Shown here: positions 15,562 to 23,347 of the stretch, piece by piece | How positions within the stretch are numbered: the stretch's first letter is position 1 | Layout: every line of letters starts with the position of its first letter | DNA from: Mitsuaria sp. GD03876 | GTDB lineage: Bacteria > Pseudomonadota > Gammaproteobacteria > Burkholderiales > Burkholderiaceae_C | Reading direction: 5' to 3' | Assembly (NCBI RefSeq): GCF_029840635.1 | Contig: NZ_JAOCCU010000059.1 | Location: 1 to 36,388 of the forward strand | DNA: 36,388 nt | Notes under the pieces: model-generated | What the model was told of the DNA's origin: nothing | Databases searched by the model: none | The model's input: only the letters and a program-made list of their open reading frames with translations | Translations under genes and position numbers: made by a program

Positions 15562-17979
15562 GTGGAGCGCGCTACCCGCATCAAAGTTCTTGAACGCCTG
15601 GCTCAATCAACCACACCGGCCGCCGATGAGGCGATTAAACGCGCATGTGAGCAGGCAATCACAAGCCTCGCAAACGGCGTCGATTACGAAACCCTTGAGT
15701 TCAGTCTCGATATGCTGCTCACAGTGGGATTTCGGCGCAGCAATGAGGTCGTAGCCGCTGCGGACGCCTTTCTTCGCACGATTGAAACCCGCTCGCTGGC
15801 CTATACAGATGAGCAAGGGGAGCAGCTAGCGGCGCTGTCCAAATATCGCAACGCTCAGAGGTTAATGACCAAAGCCATCGACCTACTCAACGCATTGCGC
15901 TACCTGGAAACTCCAACCGTTGTTGACAGCCTGCTGTGGGCATCGACGCACAAAGAAGAGTCGGTGCGCAAAGCGGCATTTTCAGATTTGGGCGCCGTAG
16001 CCAAGTACAACATCTCGGTTTACTTCGGCGACGGGGCAGCTAGAGGCATCGGCTCAGCGCCTCAAACCTTGGTGATTGAGACCCTAGAAAATAAGGATGA
16101 CGAGTACCTGAAGCAACACTTGCGCGGCGTGCTTACCCTCCTAGAGGCCCTTCTGTCGACATCCATGGAATCGACGAAGTGGTCGTCTAGCGGTGTGACA
16201 TTGTCTCAAGCGATAGCTCCTGCTCACAAGGGTGTTGTAGCCGTCCGCACGCGAAGCATTGCGTTGGTGAAGAAGCTATATCGGCTAGTCGAGACAAAGT
16301 CTCAGAAGCTGTCTGTCATCAGGGCAATGAACTCGGCAGCTCGGGGAGATAGCAGGGGCGCTGTCGACAAAGATTTTGCGGAGATGATTTCCGCGAACGC
16401 TCAGGAGGTCTTGCGGTTCTTTGGCGACGTCGCCAAAGAGGAGGACGACCTGCAGATCATTCAGAAGCTCGAACATGACAGCTACTGGATTTACTTTCAC
16501 ACTTCATCGACGGAGGTGAAGGCCGTTGCGCTTGAGGTTAAGGCGATCATTGACGCCAACGCAGAGTACGGTGTCTATAAGACTCTCGTTGGCTTCGAAG
16601 GGATATTCGGCGATTGGACCAAGGACCGCAAAGACGAGTCCTTCACGCTCGGTTCGAAGGATTGGAGGGTAGCGCAGTCAAAGGTCTTGGCCGCACAGGT
16701 TCCAGCCGATGGCTTCGATGTGTGGCGCGCTCGAATCTTGAGGTTTGCTCAGACTGAGTCCAACGACTTGGCCACATTTCCTGTCTTCTATGAGTTCCTT
16801 ACCGAGGTTGCAGCGTCGTACCCCGACTTCGGCTTTGAACTGCTAACCCAGCATGCTGATCCACTGTCTCGGTTCCTCATACCTTTGCTCCGGGGTATCT
16901 GGGGCGGAGACAAAAAGGCGCAGCTCCTCCCTCTGATGACAAGGTGGATAGATGAGGCTTCTGAGAAGGAGACGTCGTTTCTGATCGCCTGCGCAAAGGT
17001 CTTCCTGTCGACCAAGGATATTGACTTCGACATCCTCGATAGGATTCTCGATAAGGCGACCCGCCTTCGCGACACTTTTGTCGTCCGCCAGGTTGCAACG
17101 GTGGCCGTTGGTAGGTCCAATTCTGGGGCCCGGAAGGCGGACCTGAAGACGCTCTTCCTGCGTGCCCTATCGCGCTTGACCGACCTTGGAGATGCGGGCT
17201 GGGTTCAAGAGATTTGGTACAGAAAGGAAGCGACGGAGATGGTCGGCGAGTTCTCGCCTGAAGAGCGCCGTGAGGTGCTGAAAAACCTGCGCCTTTTGCC
17301 AAAGATTGACTATCAGGCAGAAGACGTACTGGCAGCTATCGCAGAGCGAGAGCCTGGTGTGGTTGTTGAGTACCTGTGCGACCGACTCTATAACCCCAAC
17401 GCAGTCCCCGCCGCAGTTGCCGACGACTACGAGGAGTTGCCGTACCAGTTCCACACACTACAGGACAGCCTTTCCAAGGACCCAAAGGCGGTTGTCGCAG
17501 AGGTCATGGACCGCTACTCGACTGATGAGTCGCTCTTTGAGTTCAGGGGTGCAAAGCTGCTGCAGGCCATCTTTCCTCATTTCTCTGAGGGCTTCCAAGC
17601 AGAACTCGTTCGCCTCGTTCGAAATGGTGGCGAAAAGGATATTGCATTTGTCGCTGGCGTGTTACGAGCATACGGCGGAGAGGCATTCATCCAGCCTGTT
17701 GCGAAGGAACTCATAAAGCAATTGCCCCGAAGCAGTCCACTCATCAACGAGGTAGAGATCGCGCTGATGAGCACAGGTGTAGTGTCGGGCGAGTATGGGA
17801 TGGCAGAGGCCTACGACAAGAAGCGTAGCGAGATCCTTGAATGGCTTCAGGACCCCGACGAACGCGTCCGTAGCTTTACTGCCAAATATGTCAACGAGCT
17901 CCAGGCCATGAGTGAGAGTGAGCGTCGTCGTGCAGACGAGTCCATTGCCGTTCGGAAGTTTCAGTACGGTGAAGAGTAG
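15562..17979 (+). CDS. Large helical-repeat (HEAT-like) protein of unknown function
   Basis: The 805-residue soluble protein has no signal peptide or membrane segment. It consists of successive amphipathic helix pairs resembling HEAT/ARM repeats. Examples are the segment at about residues 100-140 (VDSLLWASTHKEESVRKAAF) and the C-terminal EILEWLQDPDERVRSFTAKY. No catalytic motif, Walker box or known domain is seen. The start is GTG at 15562, with GGAGG 8 bases upstream, inside the last codons of the PIN gene; the genes are 4 bases apart. The likely role is a scaffold or sensor that controls the PIN nuclease. Its base composition (roughly 50-55% GC by eye) is far below the flanks and supports transfer. 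Confidence 0.7.
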   Translation: MERATRIKVLERLAQSTTPAADEAIKRACEQAITSLANGVDYETLEFSLDMLLTVGFRRSNEVVAAADAFLRTIETRSLAYTDEQGEQLAALSKYRNAQRLMTKAIDLLNALRYLETPTVVDSLLWASTHKEESVRKAAFSDLGAVAKYNISVYFGDGAARGIGSAPQTLVIETLENKDDEYLKQHLRGVLTLLEALLSTSMESTKWSSSGVTLSQAIAPAHKGVVAVRTRSIALVKKLYRLVETKSQKLSVIRAMNSAARGDSRGAVDKDFAEMISANAQEVLRFFGDVAKEEDDLQIIQKLEHDSYWIYFHTSSTEVKAVALEVKAIIDANAEYGVYKTLVGFEGIFGDWTKDRKDESFTLGSKDWRVAQSKVLAAQVPADGFDVWRARILRFAQTESNDLATFPVFYEFLTEVAASYPDFGFELLTQHADPLSRFLIPLLRGIWGGDKKAQLLPLMTRWIDEASEKETSFLIACAKVFLSTKDIDFDILDRILDKATRLRDTFVVRQVATVAVGRSNSGARKADLKTLFLRALSRLTDLGDAGWVQEIWYRKEATEMVGEFSPEERREVLKNLRLLPKIDYQAEDVLAAIAEREPGVVVEYLCDRLYNPNAVPAAVADDYEELPYQFHTLQDSLSKDPKAVVAEVMDRYSTDESLFEFRGAKLLQAIFPHFSEGFQAELVRLVRNGGEKDIAFVAGVLRAYGGEAFIQPVAKELIKQLPRSSPLINEVEIALMSTGVVSGEYGMAEAYDKKRSEILEWLQDPDERVRSFTAKYVNELQAMSESERRRADESIAVRKFQYGEE

Positions 17980-18188
17980 GAGTCTCCCTCAGGGGCTTAG
18001 ACCGAAACCGCTGCAAACCGGCCGTTGGCCGCTTCAAAGAATGCCGATCAGCATCAACCGAGCGTGCACGTTCGCTGGTGCGCGCAAATGACCGTCTGCT
18101 CGCCGAGCGGATTCATATGCCCCCACCAGATCCTGAAGTTCGTTTGGACGCACGGCCGCATAGCATGTCGCCGATTCAAACCCAGCGC

Positions 18189-18725
18189 ATGGCCAACCTC
18201 ACCTTGCAAACCCCTCGCCTCGTCATCACGCCTCTGGTCGAAGCCGACCTTCCTTTGCTTGCTCCCGTGCTTTGGGACGAACGCGTCTACGCGCACATCG
18301 GCGGGCTGCCGGACGACGCGGGCGTCATCGCACTGGGACTTCAACGCGCCCTCGCCGGCCCACCGGCCGATCGCCCATCGGAGCGCTGGCTCAACTACGG
18401 CATGCGCCTGCACGGCAGCGAGTCGCTCATCGGCCGCCTCGAAGCCACGGTGCACGACGGCATTGCCGAAGTCGCTTTCCTGCTCGGCCCCACGCACTGG
18501 GGCCACGGCTACGCCGCCGAAGGCCTCGCGTGGCTGCATGACGAGCTGGCCCGCCTCCATCCCGAAGCCGAATGCTGGGCGACCACGCTGCCCGCCAACG
18601 CGCGCAGCAGCCGGCTGCTGACCCGCTGCGGCTACCTGCCCGTGGATCCCGCCTTGGCGCCCGCGTTGATGACCTACGACGACGGCGATCTCGTCTTCCG
18701 CCTCCCGGCGGCACCGCGCGGCTGA
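18189..18725 (+). CDS. GNAT-family N-acetyltransferase
   Basis: The 178-residue cytosolic acetyltransferase begins like RimJ/RimL-type GNATs (LTLQTPRLVITPLVEADLP). Acetyl-CoA binding motif A is HWGHGYAAEGLAWLHDEL, about residues 100-117, and ANARSSRLLTRCGYLP (about 135-150) is the motif-B region. The acceptor could be a protein N-terminus, antibiotic or small amine; it cannot be told from sequence. The start is uncertain: ATGs at 18117, 18165 and 18189 are in frame and none has a clear Shine-Dalgarno. The last is used because the fold begins there. The 209 bases between it and the helical-repeat gene hold only a small hairpin (18019-18031). GC is back to the core value. Confidence 0.85.
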   Translation: MANLTLQTPRLVITPLVEADLPLLAPVLWDERVYAHIGGLPDDAGVIALGLQRALAGPPADRPSERWLNYGMRLHGSESLIGRLEATVHDGIAEVAFLLGPTHWGHGYAAEGLAWLHDELARLHPEAECWATTLPANARSSRLLTRCGYLPVDPALAPALMTYDDGDLVFRLPAAPRG

Positions 18726-18762
18726 ACCACCCTCGCCAGGCGCGACATCGCCGCCGCCCTCC

Positions 18763-19122
18763 TCACTCCATCGTGATGTAGTACACCCGCATATAGGTCG
18801 TATCCCCGGCCGAGTCGCCGCACATGCCCGACACCCGGACCATCCGCCCCGAGGACTTCGCCGACAGCGCGATCGCCGTCGCGATCTTGGCGCCGCTCCA
18901 GGACTCCGGCACGTAGGCGTAGCGCGCGTTCGGGCACCCCGTGGCTTGCCACCCGCCGTCTGCCACGAAGTACACCGCGCCGCCATCGCGCTGCGGCGTC
19001 ATCTGGAAGTTGATCTCCTTGATCGCCCGCGCCGGGCTCACGGCGTCATAGGTCTCCGCCTTGGCGCCCGCGGCGCCCAGCAACAGGCCGGCCGTCAGCA
19101 ACGCATGCATCGCGTGTTTCAT
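18763..19122 (-). CDS. Small secreted protein with two cysteines
   Basis: The 119-residue protein has a clear signal peptide (residues 1-22, ending AGAKA) and a mature part of about 97 residues. Two cysteines (in ATGCPN and GMCGDS) could form a periplasmic disulfide. The ATG at 19122 has GGAGG with a 7-base spacer, a strong site. I do not recognise the family. It converges on the GNAT gene. It is expressed separately from the membrane peptide upstream, with an 85-base gap. Confidence 0.7.
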   Translation of the reverse strand: MKHAMHALLTAGLLLGAAGAKAETYDAVSPARAIKEINFQMTPQRDGGAVYFVADGGWQATGCPNARYAYVPESWSGAKIATAIALSAKSSGRMVRVSGMCGDSAGDTTYMRVYYITME

Positions 19123-19207
19123 GAAAGTCCCTCCCTGGGGTGATGTGGAGGGCGCATTCTCCAAGCGCGCGATGTCGTCGTGAAGAACGCGTTCACCCCC
19201 GCGGCGC

Positions 19208-19414
19208 TCAGCGCCCTTCCCGCCACCCCAGCACCCGAGCCGGCAGGAACAGGATCGCCTTGAGCAGCGCGAACACCGCCTCCACGCTCAGCCCGATCAG
19301 CCGGAACGGCAACGTCAGCAGCCACGCCAGCGGCCACAGCACCAGCGCGAGCAAGGCCAGCGGCCAGCACAGCACGAACAGCACGAGCCAGAACAGCCAT
19401 CCGACGAATCCCAT
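19208..19414 (-). CDS. Small two-helix membrane protein
   Basis: The 68-residue protein is almost wholly hydrophobic. It has two membrane segments (about 3-36, possibly a long helix or hairpin rich in Trp and Leu, and 42-58) and a short basic tail ending GWREGR. The ATG at 19414 has GGAG with a 6-base spacer. The composition is typical of small inner-membrane proteins of unknown function. No partner gene is obvious. Confidence 0.6.
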   Translation of the reverse strand: MGFVGWLFWLVLFVLCWPLALLALVLWPLAWLLTLPFRLIGLSVEAVFALLKAILFLPARVLGWREGR

Positions 19415-19536
19415 GATGAGCTCCTTGAAGGGGAACGCCGCGATCGAACGCCGCGGCCATCCGGCAGCCTAGTCGCCCGCCCCCGCCGGCGCACCGATCG
19501 CGCGACGGACGGAACCCTCGGCCTCCTGAAGCGCGA

Positions 19537-19568
19537 CCGGCCGCCGCTCCTCACGAAACGGCGGCCGG
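19537..19568. terminator. 10-bp GC hairpin downstream of the HG/CC protein gene
   Basis: CCGGCCGCCG (19537-19546) pairs perfectly with CGGCGGCCGG (19559-19568) across a 12-base loop. It is placed 44 bases beyond the stop of the minus-strand gene at 19613. No T-run follows, so it is a probable rather than certain terminator. Confidence 0.5.
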
Positions 19569-19612
19569 CGCGGCCCCACGGCGGGGGCCAGGGCGTCGTG
19601 GACCGACGCCGA

Positions 19613-20041
19613 TCAGCGCGTGCCGGCGCTGCAGCAGTACGCCAGCAGGAACGTGTCCTTGCTGCCGCTGCCGGTCACGGAGGCGCGCATCTCCGTGTTC
19701 AGCTTGGACATCGCCGCCGTGACCGGGTCCGGCCCCGACAGGCCGGCGGTGTTGAAGTCGTGCACGTCCAATTGCACGGTCTTGCCGTCCGCCGTCTTCG
19801 GCTTGGCCAGCGCGCGATCCTCGTTGGCGAACTTCTCCTCGCGCGTCGCGACCGCGCCGACCTTGCCTTTGCAGTAGCCGTGCGTGCCGGACATGATGTG
19901 GATCGTGTGGCCGTCCCCGCGCAGCTGCGCGGCGATCGTCTCCAGCGCCTTGGCCACGTCCTTGACGCTGCACGGGTCGTGGAAGCCCCAGATCTGCACG
20001 GCGGTCGGGGTGGCGGCGGTGATGTTCACAAGCGTGGGCAT
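19613..20041 (-). CDS. Small protein of unknown function with HG and CCSAG motifs
   Basis: The 142-residue protein has no signal peptide. The ATG at 20041 has GGAGAG about 5 bases upstream. It appears alpha/beta: a strand (TAVQIWGF), a helix (VKDVAKALETIAAQL), a strand leading into SGTHGYCKGK (H54-G55) and a last strand leading into LLAYCCSAG (C136-C137). A His-Gly after one strand and a Cys at the end of a later strand recall the caspase/CHAT dyad arrangement. The protein is short for that fold, so this is speculation. Cys24, Cys57, Cys136 and Cys137 could instead bind metal. It is divergent from the lysozyme/DUF2589 gene set and may be part of the same locus. Confidence 0.6.
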   Translation of the reverse strand: MPTLVNITAATPTAVQIWGFHDPCSVKDVAKALETIAAQLRGDGHTIHIMSGTHGYCKGKVGAVATREEKFANEDRALAKPKTADGKTVQLDVHDFNTAGLSGPDPVTAAMSKLNTEMRASVTGSGSKDTFLLAYCCSAGTR

Positions 20042-20320
20042 CGTGTCTCTCCTTGGATGAGGTGAAAGAAAACGCATCCGGCTCTGGATGCGCCCTCATT
20101 CCATGCCGCCCCGCCCCCGCGCGGAATCGGCCCGCCGCCCAGACACGCCTTCCAAGTTGCCGAGACCGCCTCGGCCATTCCCACCGCGCGCTCGCGGCAC
20201 CGCGCCGCTGCCCGCGCCGACCTCCCTTGCCGACGATGAACGCCATGTCGCCGGGTCTTCCGGCGCTGCCGGCCGCCCCGGTCCGGACCTTCGTCGATCC
20301 CAACCCTGAGGTGCCACGAC

Positions 20321-20851
20321 ATGGCCGATTTCAACCAGTACCTGCCGACCCTGCTCCGCTTCGAGGGCGGCTACGTCAACGACCCCAAGGACCCCGGCGG
20401 TCCCACCAACCTGGGCATCACGCTCAAGACCTTCCAGGGCCTGGGCCCCTCGGTCGGCTTCACCGACACCAGCCTCGAGGCGCTCAAGCGGCTGAGCAAG
20501 GAGGACGCGGGCCGGATCTACAAGCTCAAGTACTGGGACGCCGTCGGCGCCGACACGATCTTGCTGCAGCCGCTGGCGGAGATGCTGGTGGACTTCCACG
20601 TCAACGCCGGCGGCCACGCCATCCGCGAGCTGCAGGAACTGCTGGTCGAGCACGGCGCCGCCATCACGCCCGATGGCGCCTGGGGCCCGCTGACCGCGCA
20701 GGCGCTCCAGCGCGTCGACCCGACCACCGCCTACCGCGGGCTGCGCGAACGCCGCATCGCCTACTACGAGCGCCTCGTCGCCCGGCAACCCGACCTGGGC
20801 AAGTTCCTCAAGGGCTGGCTCAACCGCGTCAACGCCTTCCCGGTGCTCTGA
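20321..20851 (+). CDS. GH108-type lysozyme / endolysin-like muramidase
   Basis: The 176-residue protein matches glycoside hydrolase family 108 peptidoglycan hydrolases. It carries the signature FEGGYVNDPKDPGGPTN with catalytic Glu15, followed by LGIT. The C-terminal half (about 95-170; DGAWGPLTAQAL) is the helical peptidoglycan-binding domain usual in these enzymes. There is no signal peptide, as in phage endolysins, so export would need a holin or dedicated secretion route. None is identifiable nearby, although the membrane protein at 23348-24658 is a candidate. GAGG lies 9 bases before the ATG. It heads a co-directional group with the DUF2589 genes; no other phage gene is present. Confidence 0.88.
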   Translation: MADFNQYLPTLLRFEGGYVNDPKDPGGPTNLGITLKTFQGLGPSVGFTDTSLEALKRLSKEDAGRIYKLKYWDAVGADTILLQPLAEMLVDFHVNAGGHAIRELQELLVEHGAAITPDGAWGPLTAQALQRVDPTTAYRGLRERRIAYYERLVARQPDLGKFLKGWLNRVNAFPVL

Positions 20852-20932
20852 CGCCCCGCCCCGCGGCGCCGCGCCCGCGCGCGCCGCCCTCCACCACCGA
20901 CCTCCAACCATCCCGCAGGGAAGGACTCTCCC

Positions 20933-21451
20933 ATGAGCTCACGTGTCGACTTGAAGGAACTCATCGAGGCGCTCGCCGGCGCCGTCATCGATGCCCAGGA
21001 CCGCATCGAGCAGCACCAGATCGCCAAGCTCGGCCAGTACTTCGACGAGGACAACCGTCCCCGCACCGTCGTCATGCGGCTGCCGTCGATGCAGCCCGAC
21101 GCCGACCCCGGCACCGAGGACCTGTACCGCGCGCCGCTGCTCGGCCTGGTGCCGGCCAACGCGCTCAAGATCAAGGACGTCGAGATGCGCTTCGACGTCG
21201 ACCTCGGCGCGCTCTCCGACGACCCGCTGCCCGACGCCCGCCCCACCCCCACCGGCAGCGACTGGCAAGGCGCGGCCGGCGCCACGCGCAAGAGCGTGCA
21301 GGTCCACACCCGCGGCCCCCTCGTGGGCCGGCGCAGCACCGCCCACGTGGTGCTGCGCGTCGAGGGCTGCGAGCCCACCGAAGGCCACGCCCGCCTGGTC
21401 GGCCAGCTCAACCAGGTGCAAGGCGTCTTCGACACGCAGCAAACGCTATGA
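20933..21451 (+). CDS. DUF2589-type protein, short form
   Basis: The 172-residue protein appears related to the next gene's DUF2589 family. The core LGLVPANALKIKDVEMRFDV (about 70-89) is the equivalent of the family's PLLAIVKVPNLxIxxVxIxFDMEV segment. It begins with a helical stretch (LKELIEALAGAVIDAQDRI). The C-terminal part, HVVLRVEGCEPTEGHARLVG, resembles the family's end, where a short amphipathic helix follows a beta-rich core. GGAAGGA precedes the ATG. There is no signal peptide. Function is unknown for the family; two divergent copies side by side suggest a hetero-oligomer. Confidence 0.72.
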   Translation: MSSRVDLKELIEALAGAVIDAQDRIEQHQIAKLGQYFDEDNRPRTVVMRLPSMQPDADPGTEDLYRAPLLGLVPANALKIKDVEMRFDVDLGALSDDPLPDARPTPTGSDWQGAAGATRKSVQVHTRGPLVGRRSTAHVVLRVEGCEPTEGHARLVGQLNQVQGVFDTQQTL

Positions 21452-21563
21452 GGCGCGGCCGGCGCGCCGCCGGCCCGTCCCCGGATCGGCGGACGGCACC
21501 GCCGATGCCGGCGCCGCAACGGTTGCGGCGCCGTCGTGTTCCTGCCGATTCAAGGAGAACTGA

Positions 21564-22175
21564 ATGCCTTCCGATCTCGTCAACATCGCCGACCAGTACA
21601 AGGGTCTGCCCATGGGCGAACTCATCGGCTCGCCGCTGACGGCCGCCTGCGACGCGCAGATCCGGCTCGCCAAGGCGACCGCCGACTTCATCCAGACCGT
21701 CGGCTTCGACGTCGACGCCAGCGGCAACCCGGGCGCGACCCGCCAGGTCAACTTCAACTTCAAGCGACCCACGGCCAACACCAACAACGCCGACGGCACC
21801 TTCTACGAGGAGCAGGTCGAGCTCAGCGTGCCGCTGCTGGCCATCGTCAAGGTGCCCAACCTGAGCATCACCAAGGTGGACATCATCTTCGACATGGAAG
21901 TGAAGTCCTCCTTCGCCTCCAAGGAGCAAAGCAGCTCGCAGGCCGCCGCCTCCGGCACGGCCAGCATCGGCTTCGGCCCCTTCAAGGCGTCGGTGACGGT
22001 CAGCGGCTCCGTGTCCTCGCACAAGGAGAACACGCGCACCTCGGACAACTCGGCCAAGTACCACGTCGAGGTCCACGCCGTCGATGACGGCATGCCCGAA
22101 GGCCTGGCGCGGGTGATGGACATCCTGCAGTCCGCCGTCGCCCCGCGCAAGGTCGGCGCGCCCACCGCCGTCTGA
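21564..22175 (+). CDS. DUF2589 family protein
   Basis: The 203-residue protein is a clear DUF2589 member. It opens LVNIADQYKGLPMGELIGSP, followed by LTAACDAQIRLAKATADFI, the central SVPLLAIVKVPNLSITKVDI and a Ser-rich beta region. It then has SDNSAKYHVEVHAVDDGMPEGLARVMDIL. The ribosome site AAGGAG is strong. The protein is cytosolic as read, beta-rich in the middle with helical ends. No biochemical role is established for the family to my knowledge. The preceding lysozyme and following membrane and secreted proteins make this an operon of unknown purpose. Confidence 0.88.
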   Translation: MPSDLVNIADQYKGLPMGELIGSPLTAACDAQIRLAKATADFIQTVGFDVDASGNPGATRQVNFNFKRPTANTNNADGTFYEEQVELSVPLLAIVKVPNLSITKVDIIFDMEVKSSFASKEQSSSQAAASGTASIGFGPFKASVTVSGSVSSHKENTRTSDNSAKYHVEVHAVDDGMPEGLARVMDILQSAVAPRKVGAPTAV

Positions 22176-22252
22176 TCCGGGCCCGAGCGCCCGCCACGCA
22201 GGTCCGTCCGCGCCCGGGCGCGGGCGGGCCTGCCCTGCCCCTCGGAGCCGTC

Positions 22253-22705
22253 ATGTTCGATCAAAGCAACGTCAAGTACATCAAGCGCATCGTCGTCGGG
22301 AGCGACAACCCCGCGCGGCTGTGCACGCGCGAGGAGACCGAGGCCCAGATGGAGGAGCTCAACGACTGCCTGTCCGGCGCCTCGCATCCGCGCGGCACGC
22401 TGCTGTCGGTGGAGCGCAGCTTCACGCTGGTGCGCATCGGCGAGCACCAGGTGGTGCTCGAGTGGATGGCCTATCACGTGGGCTTCCCGCGCAAGCCGCC
22501 GCCCAAGCCGCCGCGCCAGGCGCCGGCGGCCGCCGCTCCGCCGCCATCGCATGACGCGCCCGGACCCGCCGCCGGCGACGCCGCCGGGACCGGGCCCGCC
22601 GCCGATGCCGGCGCGGTGACCGACGTGGCCTCGACGGACGTGGCCTCGACCGACGGGACCGATCCGCCACCGGCCGGCGGCACCGGCGCGCTGCTCGACG
22701 CCTAG
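22253..22705 (+). CDS. Unknown protein with conserved-looking head and Pro/Ala tail
   Basis: The 150-residue protein has two parts. Residues 1-80 look folded (YIKRIVVGSDNPARLCTREE, then GTLLSVERSFTLVRIGEHQV). Residues 80-150 are a low-complexity Pro/Ala/Asp/Gly tail with a 15-base direct repeat encoding DVAST twice. GGAG with a 5-base spacer precedes the ATG. No known family is recognised. It lies between the DUF2589 gene and a secreted protein, so it is probably part of the same operon. Confidence 0.65.
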   Translation: MFDQSNVKYIKRIVVGSDNPARLCTREETEAQMEELNDCLSGASHPRGTLLSVERSFTLVRIGEHQVVLEWMAYHVGFPRKPPPKPPRQAPAAAAPPPSHDAPGPAAGDAAGTGPAADAGAVTDVASTDVASTDGTDPPPAGGTGALLDA

Positions 22706-22791
22706 TCCGCCGCGCGCGGCGCCCCGCCGGCGCGACCTGCCTTCAAGCACCTGTCTTCAACGCTGCCGCGACACGCGGCCAAGGAGTTCCC

Positions 22792-23328
22792 ATGATCGCT
22801 TTCCGCAAGAACCGCCGTCCCGCCCCGGGACGTTTCGCGCCGGCCGCCTACGCGGCCTCGATGTCCGTCGCGCTGGCAGGCGCGCTGGCGCTGCTGGCGG
22901 CGCCGCTGCTGCCCGCCGGCGCGTGGGCGCAGACGGCGCCCGCCGCCAGCGAGCCGCCGACGGCGACCCTCACCGGCACGATGTCGCTCAAGCCCAAGCC
23001 GGGCGAGCTGCCGCGCCTGGTGCCGGTGACGCTGACGCCCCAGGGCAATGGCGGCTACGACGTCCACTACGAGGAGCAGTTCCGCTGCCACGTCGCGCTC
23101 ACGTACAACGGCTACGTCCCGGAGGCGGGCCATCTGTACACGGCCTCGGTCGCGGGCACGGCGTCGGGGGGCATGGGCGCCTACTGCGTCTCGGTCGGCG
23201 GCAAGGGCAAGCGCGTGCTGCTGCGGCCGCGCGCCGACGGCCAGCCGGGCTACTCGTACGAGGACCAGGCGCCGACCGGCAGCCCGGTCAACGTCGCCCC
23301 GGCCGCGCCGGCCAAGCGGTCGCCATGA
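22792..23328 (+). CDS. Secreted protein with two cysteines, unknown
   Basis: The 178-residue protein starts at an ATG with a strong AAGGAG site. It has a long signal peptide (basic residues 5-14, hydrophobic core about 24-42, cleavage after AWA near residue 46). The mature part is a probable beta-sandwich (TATLTGTMSLKPKPGELPRL then YDVHYEEQFRCHVALTYNG). Two cysteines (FRC and AYCVSVGG) may be disulfide-bonded. The last 25 residues are Pro/Ala-rich. It is followed after 19 bases by the membrane-protein gene, suggesting coupling. Family not recognised. Confidence 0.7.
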   Translation: MIAFRKNRRPAPGRFAPAAYAASMSVALAGALALLAAPLLPAGAWAQTAPAASEPPTATLTGTMSLKPKPGELPRLVPVTLTPQGNGGYDVHYEEQFRCHVALTYNGYVPEAGHLYTASVAGTASGGMGAYCVSVGGKGKRVLLRPRADGQPGYSYEDQAPTGSPVNVAPAAPAKRSP

Positions 23329-23347
23329 GCGCCGGGCGCTGACGACC

